Of a stretch of 64,000 nucleotides of DNA, positions 59,900 through 64,000 are shown in pieces. Below the pieces are notes generated by a model that saw only the letters and a list, made by a program, of their open reading frames with translations, searched no databases and was not told where the DNA came from. The first letter of the stretch is position 1; each line of letters starts with the position of its first letter. Source of the DNA: Lumbricus terrestris (Eukaryota; Annelida; Clitellata; Crassiclitellata; Lumbricidae). The DNA is taken from the NCBI GenBank assembly GCA_949752735.1, contig OX457039.1:46072599-46136598 (forward strand). Reading direction: 5' to 3'. Both the position numbers and the translations under genes were made by a program.

Positions 59900-60122
59900 T
59901 ATTTTTTTATTAACATGCTCTTTATCAACTTAATTTCATGTCTTAAGCTGTGGTTGCAGTATACATGTACATCAGCGCAAAACCCAAGACCTATACAGAT
60001 GCAGCTGGGATAGCTGTTCCAGCCTTCCTTATGGGCAACACAATATATTAAATATCTCGATGTACAAAGATTTGAACCCGAACCCAATATCCAGAGGCTG
60101 ACATCTCTATCACTATAACCAC
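59900..60122 (-). mobile_element. possible tRNA-derived SINE of a second family
   Basis: The minus strand reads an A-box-like TGGTTATAGTGATAGAG and, about 35 bases on, a B box GGTTCAAATC, followed by a body running to about 59,900. There is no cloverleaf 3' half or CCA-ready acceptor stem, so it is not a tRNA gene. Only one copy in the window, so the family is unproven. Confidence 0.4.
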
Positions 60123-62650
60123 TGCACTTTTATTTGTTCAGTATTTGCTCTTCACTTGAGCGGATGGTTGTTTTCCTTATCAAGATTCTTTGGGGTCTCT
60201 AATTACCCTTTGCATTGTTCTCCCCGGCTATTATAACCAAATCTCCAGCAGCATTTCCAAAATCTGTCAAGTCAATGACTGCAAATGGTCACACATAATT
60301 ATCAGTTTGTCAGCAATAATGCCATTTTTTCACTCAGCTGATTCTAGTAATCTAGTAGGCTAGCTAACCGTCCCTGTAGCTACATGTAAGGCAAGGCTAG
60401 TAAAGTATGTTCTATGCTCGATTTACAGCAGTCCAAAATAATGGCTTTGAAGGAAACTTGACAAGATGAGGACAACCGTACCAAAGTCCACAAAAACCTG
60501 CCAATTCTGAGACTCATAGACTTTGCCTGCAGTCCATTCACTTTCAGAGTCTGTAAAATGGCTGTCCAGTAGATCTTCATAACTTCAATACATGTCAAAA
60601 GTAATTTTATACCTATTTCTCGAGCTCTTCAGCTGTTGACAGTAAAGAAATTCAGCAATGCATAAATTTTATGTTCTTTATGAACTACAACATTATACTC
60701 TAGTCAGCCTTTTATTTGTGCCAACAAGAAGACTGAAGTCATTCTTTTTATTAAGGCCAGCTCATGATCTACCAATAAATCAATCAATCGTTTTATATAA
60801 TTATAAAAAATCCATTTTTTCAGAATGCAACTGGTAAAAAGTAACATAAATTAGTTGTTGAGTCAATCTAGAGTTAGTTATTGGAAGTAGTTAATATACA
60901 ACCTTTGAATACGACTTGTGGTATGTAGCAACACTTGTCCCTTCTGGGAAGTGGTGATGATGTGCAATCTAGGCATTAATATTTGTTTTGTCATGGAGGT
61001 CGGAAGACACCCATTAAGACACGGTTCATTACAAATAGCTCCCAACACAGGCCAGCGTCTGCAGTCTCAACCAGGTCCACGACGGCCAGGGTCGTGGGTG
61101 AGAGAAAGCCCAAGCTTGATCTGGTTTAACACGATGGGCTGCTTTAGATCTTAGTAAAAAAGTGTAATTTGTAGGTCACCTTTAAAATGCTAGTGTTTTA
61201 GTCGGGATAGACCTGTGATGCTTTAGTGCAGGTACGATAAGCAGAATTATACAAAATCTGTACTTTTTACATTACAAAACAACATTTTCTTCCATGTTTA
61301 GTTGTCTACACGATCAAATGTTTACAGGATACAAATTCGTCGTCTTACTTAAAATATTCATTTGAAAATTTACGTCCCTGTTTACAGTGATAAACCTGCT
61401 CAAAAAGTTCACAACACACTAATGTTTATTAAATATTTATTTGTAGACAAAGCTGCAACATAACAAAGTAGAGCTCTAACTTGTTCATTAGAGCAGTTGC
61501 TGTCTTGATAATTAGAAAGTGGTTGGAATACAAATTCCCAATTCTTTCACTGTATCCAAATGCTATGTCAAAAAGGCACAGAGTCTTTGAAGCCATTGCC
61601 AAAGCAAGAACATCAAAGAAAGAGAACAAGATAATAGGATAAACAGAACAAAGAACACAAAGAAACAGCATATAGCAACCGACGGGAATTTAGAGAGAAA
61701 CTATGAAAGCTGCTTGATATAATTCTCGCAAGTTCTTCACATAAAACACAAGAAAAAAATTCAAAAATAAACTGGCAATTATAAGAAACAAAAAAGGCGA
61801 TGAATTCTAATGGTGGTCACCCTTGCATCATCAAATGTATATCATCTTCAGAACACAAAGAACACATTCCCTAGTAAAAATGATACCCCTTCCAGTCCTC
61901 CACATGACAAAACCTACCAGCAGATGAAAAGCTCAGGTCGTAAAAAACTAAATAAAATCACTGGAGATTTTGCACCAAATCCTGCAAAACGCGAACTATA
62001 ATCATTTCAAGTCCAGGTTTGCAGTTCAAGATGTGCACAGACACAAATGCAGACTCTCTTAAATACACTGGTAAGAACATTTGATTTGTGACCTCTGTTA
62101 AAGCAGACTATAATACAATACGGCTGAAAAATGGTCTTTGCTATTGGAGCACCTTCTGTAAAATTCATTAAGTTAACAGCCTAGTCCCATTTCATCGACC
62201 TCACCATTCACAGTTCAGACTGATCGAATATTATTATTATGCCTTGCATAAAAAGTTGCATCAGTTGCTGCCACATATCTCACAGTTTCACATATCTGAC
62301 AGTTTCACATATGATAATGCGATCATACCCAATCTTCACGTTCAGGATTTAGAAAGTTTCGTTTTTTTCCTCCAACAGAAGAACCAATGCAGCTGACAAG
62401 TCGGCATATGTAACATGTTGGTGCAACGTGTCAACCTCCAGGCAACTACCGGCCACACTGCTTTTTGGCATTTCCTTTTGGCTCGACTTGTAAATCTTCA
62501 CTCAAGGTCATAGTTTACGGGCATGTGCTGTGAAGCCCAGGGCCTTGACCAGAAGATCAATCACTAGAAGGCTTAATTTAAAGCCAATCGTTGTGAGACC
62601 TTAGGCCTTAATTACTGATTTGTATAAAGGTATATCACATGTTTGGTGAG
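60123..62650. other. intergenic stretch and 3' UTR side of the receptor kinase gene
   Basis: No coding region supported. The part adjoining 62,650 is likely 3' UTR of the minus-strand kinase gene. GC-richer sequence at 60,990-61,130 has no recognised identity. Confidence 0.4.
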
Positions 62651-63829
62651 TTATACGAATGGCACGTTGATGGGTAAAACGGTTGAACCACCATCATCAT
62701 CATCCAACGGATTGTAACCCATGTTCTTTCTCTGCAGGAACATATGAATCTCACGAAATGCCGGACGCTGGGCATCATCACGGTTCCAACATTCCTTCAT
62801 CAAGTCGTAGATCTCCTTTGGGCAGTTCATGGGCTGAGGCAGATAGACTTGCTGGCAGTCGCCGTGGTAGTAGTGCCTACAATTCTCTATCACCTGTTCA
62901 TCATTCAGCGTTGCAAACGGCTGGGAACGGGCGAAGCCGAGCACTTCCCAAAGCGTCACGGCAAAAGACCAGACATCACTTTTCGTGGAAAATTTACCCT
63001 GTAAAGAAATCAAGTGGAAATCTGTAAACAGCAGTTGCTGAAACCTTTCATCTCAAACACTAGGCATTTCTTCAATCGTGAAATTCCTTGAAACTCAATA
63101 ACTTCTAACATTTTGACATCAAGCGCACTATCAACTGTTAGCTGACTTTCCACACAACTGATTCATACTAATAACATTATTTCATGTGCGTTAAAGGTTT
63201 ATCTAATCATAACCTTAACAATAAAGTAACTTTATAAATGAATTCCACTCATCGCAAATTTCATGAATGATGCTAATAATTTAAAAACAAGTTGAAAAAT
63301 GAATTCCGCTATTCTATCACCCACCTTCAGCCATTTGTTCTATCATCAATAAATTATTTTATTTATTTGACAGGATGAAGCATACCATGTTGTTCAACTC
63401 ACTTCAAGTGTCAGAAATGCTGTTCCATTCTGCGACATGAGCAGTTAATACATAATTATCTCACTTCTAAAACTGAGCTTATGAACTTGTTTAGTCATTC
63501 CCATTGTCGCACAACTAGCCTACCAATGAATAAAAAAATGACTCGTTCAACAGACATCAAGTTTGACTGAAAATCTAACCGAAGTGCAACTGACCAGCAG
63601 AAGTGATTCCCATGCCATCCATCTGACGGGAAGCAAAGCATGACCCTCGACCTTGTAATAGTCAATGCTGTGCAGCTGTCGACTCATTCCAAAGTCCGAT
63701 ATCTTCACAAGATACTGGTCACCGACGAGACAGTTGCGTGCAGCAATGTCACGGTGAACGATGTTCAATGTCTCTAGGTATTTCATGCCAGATGCAATCT
63801 GTGTTGCCATGTAAATGAGACAACCATAG
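62651..63829 (-). CDS. DDR: discoidin domain receptor tyrosine kinase, last two exons
   Basis: The C-terminal part of a collagen-receptor tyrosine kinase (membrane receptor; family knowledge). Exon 63829-63595 encodes [20 protein letters not shown] followed by the catalytic loop [11 protein letters not shown] motif (ISDFGMSRQ) and activation-loop tyrosines (SIDYYKVEG), ending WMAWESLLL. The last exon 62998-62651 continues in phase with [28 protein letters not shown] and [11 protein letters not shown], and ends after LPINVPFV with TAA. The [16 protein letters not shown] and YLPQP blocks are the typical DDR1/DDR2 forms. Earlier exons (discoidin, transmembrane, N-lobe) lie outside the window. 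Phase at the first exon is 2. Confidence 0.95.
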
Positions 63830-63892
63830 CTACAACAGACAATAGACAACCATAGCTACAACAGACAACCAAAGCTACGACAGACAATCACA
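63816..63892. repeat. short tandem duplication spanning a splice acceptor
   Basis: The unit gacaaccatagctacaaca occurs twice exactly, 26 bases apart, followed by decayed copies (gacaaccaaagctacgacag). On the minus strand it duplicates the acceptor ctgttgtag|C of the kinase exon. Confidence 0.85.
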
Positions 63893-64000
63893 GTGGACAA
63901 TTATACAATCTTAACTTCTTGACTGGTCTAAAACATTTGAATTTGTGTCAGACATCAACTGAGCACAACTTTCAAAAAGCTTCCACAAGGAATCCGAATA
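63830..64000 (-). other. intron of the receptor kinase gene, cut by the window edge
   Basis: Noncoding sequence upstream of the exon at 63,829. The next exon is outside the window. Confidence 0.6.

Noticed and set aside
60040..60122. tRNA gene
   Set aside because: A- and B-box-like words are present, but no cloverleaf or acceptor stem; more likely a SINE head.

Overview
This is a eukaryotic (metazoan) window: small exons with canonical GT-AG introns, intronic snoRNAs, SINEs, LINE remnants, hAT-type MITEs and a Ty3/Gypsy LTR retrotransposon. The organism cannot be named from this sequence. The gene families, the style of the CR1/L2-like LINE remnants and a strong excess of the palindrome TAGGCCTA in noncoding DNA suggest a marine invertebrate, perhaps an echinoderm or another deuterostome; that placement is inference.

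Layout. 1-13,000 is repeat-rich. It holds LINE fragments, two tRNA-derived SINEs, foldback elements, MITEs, a 55-bp minisatellite and a weakly supported minus-strand gene (exons near 1998-3690, possible first exon at 6641-6702). 13,020-26,735 (minus) is an 18-exon far-upstream-element-binding-protein (FUBP/KHSRP) gene whose reconstructed frame closes exactly at 697 residues, with four KH domains. Its introns carry at least five snoRNA-like genes in the host orientation: two C/D-box copies with a 13-nt guide to 18S rRNA, a degenerate third C/D copy, two H/ACA copies whose 3' pocket fits 28S rRNA, and a third H/ACA RNA that shares only the 5' hairpin. 30,480-31,980 (plus) is a two-exon voltage-sensor gene of the Hv1 proton-channel family. 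It keeps the S4 signature and coiled coil but lacks the selectivity-filter aspartate. 37,646-57,157 (plus) is a predicted three-exon gene for a 2372-residue, low-complexity, charged protein of unknown function. Its first intron contains an antisense Gypsy element (41,392-48,675) with nearly identical LTRs. 57,476-59,092 (plus) is an intronless 538-codon ORF of unknown function. 62,651-63,829 (minus) holds the last two exons of a discoidin-domain-receptor tyrosine kinase.

Most notable points: the FUBP locus as a mixed C/D and H/ACA snoRNA host; the Hv1-like protein with Thr at the Asp112 position; a very young Gypsy element that has lost most of its reverse transcriptase in frame and carries a C2H2 zinc-finger ORF where env would sit; and at least six hAT-type nonautonomous elements with 8-bp target duplications, five of them exact. 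The genes do not form an operon-like unit. FUBP and the Hv1-like gene are divergently arranged about 3.7 kb apart.
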